A DNA stretch of 64,000 nt from positions 248,001 through 312,000 of the forward strand of contig NZ_SNZA01000004.1 of NCBI RefSeq assembly GCF_004363305.1, given 5' to 3'. Source of the DNA: Marinomonas communis (lineage in GTDB: Bacteria > Pseudomonadota > Gammaproteobacteria > Pseudomonadales > Marinomonadaceae). Of this stretch, positions 61,936 to 64,000 are shown piece by piece. How positions within the stretch are numbered: the stretch's first letter is position 1; every line of letters begins with the position of its first letter. The notes beneath the pieces were generated by a model, which was not told the DNA's origin, made no database searches, and worked only from the letters and a program-made list of their open reading frames with translations. Position numbers and translations under genes: made by a program.

Positions 61936-63381
61936 CTAATCTTTCGGAGACATCCGACGTGGCTGATCAACCGGCTCTAAGACAACATCTGAGTGCAGGA
62001 ATTCAGCTGCGGCGGCGGAACCTTCTACCTTAACAGCACTGCGCTCAAGCATTTCCGCTTCATAGGTATTAAGTACTGCTTGTCGAAGCCCTTTGTTGCG
62101 CCAAACGTCTTCAGACCAACAGCCATTAGTAATTTCTCGTGCCAAAGATAAGGCATCCAAAATCGCTTGGTTAGCGCCTTGACCTTTAAACGGTGTCATC
62201 GGATGTGCGCCATCGCCAATTAACGTTGCTTTGGAGCTATTAGCAAAGTGCTCAGGCGTTAGCAGTTCACGATCATAAACGGGGTAACCGGATACCAGCT
62301 CAGCTGGCGTAGCGGCTAATATCTCAGGGATTGGAGAATGCCAAGGTAAGCGTCGAATCGCCTCCGCTTTGAGGGCATCAGAACCTTGTTCACTGAGCGC
62401 TTTGGCCTCATCATCGTCCATACGGAAACTGAGCTGCCACATAACGGACTCGGCATTAAACGGCATCATATAGATACGGTCATTACCATTGGCTGTTTGG
62501 AACACGGTGGCACCGTCCAACAGTTCTGACTCTAAGTCTCCCAATAAAGATAGTGGGCAAATTCCCAAGACCACCATGCAATTCAGTGAGCGCAATGGCG
62601 TCACCTCATCGCCTATGATGCTCTGGCGCACGACACTACGGATACCATCAGCACCAACCACTAAGTCTGCCTCAGCGTATTTTTGTTCACCGTTTACCAA
62701 AAAAGTCAGCTGCACCTTATCCGATCTAATTTGATCAAACGAGACCAATTGGTGCCCCCAATGTACCTCTTCAGAACCGCCTAACTGTTCCATCATCTGA
62801 AAACGCAAAGACTGGCGAGCAATATGAATATTGGAACGCTTCGGGATCGCACTCGGTTGCCCTTCAAGCCAGCGCCGCATTCCCCATTCAGCAACGACTT
62901 TACCTTCAGTGTTGTGCACCATGTGTCTTGTCGAGACAACACCTTCCTCTAGCTCGGTAATACCTAATCCGGAAATAGCGCGACTGGCTTGTTGTAGGGT
63001 TAAGCCATACCCTTGCGATCGAGCATCAAAGCTGATGTCACGCTCGTAGAGCGTAAAAGGAATGCCGCGATGCTTACAGGCAACCGCTAAAGCCATACCG
63101 CCAATGCCTGCGCCAATAATAGCCACTTTAGGAAGACTTTCATTTACAGGGAGCGCCTCATCCGACAACACTATTCCCAAGCCAGAACAACTGGCACACA
63201 TTTCTAAATGACCTTTGGGCTTCACCGGCTCTGGATGCTTCGAACTGTCATTCCTAAACGCCTCTAATGCCTTTTGGTACTCTAGGCGAACCTTCTTACG
63301 AATACGGCGGCTTCTTTTGCCCCGTCCCAAACAGTCACTGCACATCACCCAAAATTTGGTTTGCTTATCTAAGTTACTCAA
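61936..63381 (-). CDS. FAD-dependent monooxygenase with N-terminal CxxCxGxG cysteine motifs
   Basis: A 481-residue protein. Residues 1-70 hold two DnaJ-like motifs, CSDCLGRG (Cys 14, 17) and CASCSGLG (Cys 62, 65), separated by a basic helical stretch. They could bind one zinc ion. The rest is a class A flavoprotein hydroxylase with the FAD motif VAIIGAGIGGMALA (about 86-99), the DG motif VVGADGIRSVVR and the GDGAHPMTPFKGQG motif near residue 390. Substrates of this class are aromatic compounds, quinone precursors or similar. The added cysteine module suggests a protein or RNA partner, or redox control. The substrate is unknown. Confidence 0.85.
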   Translation of the reverse strand: MSNLDKQTKFWVMCSDCLGRGKRSRRIRKKVRLEYQKALEAFRNDSSKHPEPVKPKGHLEMCASCSGLGIVLSDEALPVNESLPKVAIIGAGIGGMALAVACKHRGIPFTLYERDISFDARSQGYGLTLQQASRAISGLGITELEEGVVSTRHMVHNTEGKVVAEWGMRRWLEGQPSAIPKRSNIHIARQSLRFQMMEQLGGSEEVHWGHQLVSFDQIRSDKVQLTFLVNGEQKYAEADLVVGADGIRSVVRQSIIGDEVTPLRSLNCMVVLGICPLSLLGDLESELLDGATVFQTANGNDRIYMMPFNAESVMWQLSFRMDDDEAKALSEQGSDALKAEAIRRLPWHSPIPEILAATPAELVSGYPVYDRELLTPEHFANSSKATLIGDGAHPMTPFKGQGANQAILDALSLAREITNGCWSEDVWRNKGLRQAVLNTYEAEMLERSAVKVEGSAAAAEFLHSDVVLEPVDQPRRMSPKD

Positions 63382-63467
63382 CTCTAACTGCCCAATATCC
63401 AGATCATTTCATTAAACGCCTTAGCGTACCTCTTAAGCTTTATTAATAGAATGTGGTGAATCATGCT

Positions 63468-64000
63468 TTATCGCTCATGCATGGCTTTTACGGTGTCAGT
63501 TAACCAATCCATAAACACCACTACTCGTTTTGGCAGTAAACGCCTCGAAGGATACAACATAGAAATGGGCATAGAGGCTGGACGAAACTCTGGTAACACT
63601 TCAACAAGCTCACCACGGTCCAGCTCGTCTTGAACTCCGTGTTGTGGGATTTGAACGATCCCTAGCCCTTTTAAACAGCAGGCTCGATAAGCATCCGTAT
63701 TGGTCACTGTTATGGACGTCGGCATGGAAATAAACTGAACACATTCTTCATTAACATACTCAAAACCACGAGGTACATCACTGCCACCTGGTAAATACTC
63801 AATCAATTTATGCTGCGATAAATCATCCAGTGTTTCTGGTACACCAAACTGATCTCGATAGGAGGCACTGACGCAATTCAACATTTTAAATTGCCCTAAT
63901 GGCCGCGCCACTAGAGCACTGTCCGTCAGCTGTCCCGCACGAATTAAGCAATCAATACCATCTTTGATTGGATCAACTCTCTGATCGCTGGTTTGAACCT
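63468..64000 (-). CDS. LysR-family regulator, C-terminal part (cut by window edge)
   Basis: The minus-strand frame stays open from the stop at 63468 to the right edge, reading ...KDGIDCLIRAGQLTDSALVARPLG..., which is the typical effector-domain start of a CrgA/DmlR-like LysR protein. It ends with LYPSRRLLPKRVVVFMDWL. At least 177 residues are visible; the HTH lies beyond the window. A GTG at 63911 would give a shorter product, but the continuous homology upstream shows it is internal. It is upstream of and co-directional with the monooxygenase gene and may or may not control it. Confidence 0.88.
   Translation of the reverse strand, partial: VQTSDQRVDPIKDGIDCLIRAGQLTDSALVARPLGQFKMLNCVSASYRDQFGVPETLDDLSQHKLIEYLPGGSDVPRGFEYVNEECVQFISMPTSITVTNTDAYRACCLKGLGIVQIPQHGVQDELDRGELVEVLPEFRPASMPISMLYPSRRLLPKRVVVFMDWLTDTVKAMHER

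Noticed and set aside
63468-63911. Short complete gene starting at the GTG at 63911
   Set aside because: The frame continues upstream to the window edge with typical LysR effector-domain sequence, so it is a truncated view of a longer gene.

Overview
The window reads as chromosome of a free-living marine gammaproteobacterium. The gene order lptD-surA-pdxA-rsmA-apaG-apaH-glpE-cca and rpsU-yqeY-dnaG-rpoD, the moderate GC content and the protein sequences suggest an Oceanospirillales member close to Marinomonas. That placement is inference; no rRNA or tRNA gene is visible. Coding density is high, and I see no integrase, transposase, CRISPR array or clearly foreign segment.

Region 1 (about 1-21850) is a large myo-inositol catabolism and uptake locus. 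A minus-strand accessory operon (dehydrogenase, TIM-barrel isomerase, orphan sugar-binding protein) is followed by a LacI-type regulator, a decayed LacI remnant, iolB, an RpiR-type regulator (probable IolR), a small membrane protein, a second LacI-type regulator, and a complete ribose/inositol-class ABC importer (binding protein, ATPase, permease). The plus-strand genes iolI, iolH, iolG, then iolC-DUF2090, iolD, iolE and iolA complete the route from inositol to acetyl-CoA and malonate-semialdehyde products. Copies of an RGAA-N6-TTCY palindrome lie in the intergenic spaces and probably bind the RpiR regulator.

Region 2 (about 21870-41460) is the conserved housekeeping core: gph and rpe; a DUF3530 protein; djlA; the lptD-to-cca operon for outer-membrane assembly, pyridoxal synthesis, 16S rRNA methylation, Ap4A hydrolysis and tRNA CCA addition; folB and tsaD on the other strand; the macromolecular-synthesis cluster rpsU/yqeY/dnaG/rpoD; and a PhoH-type ATPase.

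Region 3 (about 41500-64000) is a mosaic of small units. It holds a flavin reductase, an Asp/Glu racemase with a DUF1232 protein, a LysR regulator, an RND efflux pump with its adaptor, a beta-alanine-type catabolic pair (acylating semialdehyde dehydrogenase and omega-aminotransferase) with a divergent LysR gene, an orphan iron-type binding protein, a pseudoazurin-like cupredoxin, a membrane-anchored glutaredoxin and a YnfA-family protein. It also holds an Entner-Doudoroff operon glk-zwf-eda preceded by a HexR-type palindrome, a GAF-GGDEF protein, a DUF3080 lipoprotein, an acyl-CoA thioesterase, a flavin monooxygenase with an unusual cysteine-rich N-terminus, and a LysR gene cut by the right edge.

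The items most worth a second look are the shared operator set and dense palindromes of the inositol locus, its duplicated parts including the decaying LacI copy, and the monooxygenase with two CxxCxGxG motifs.
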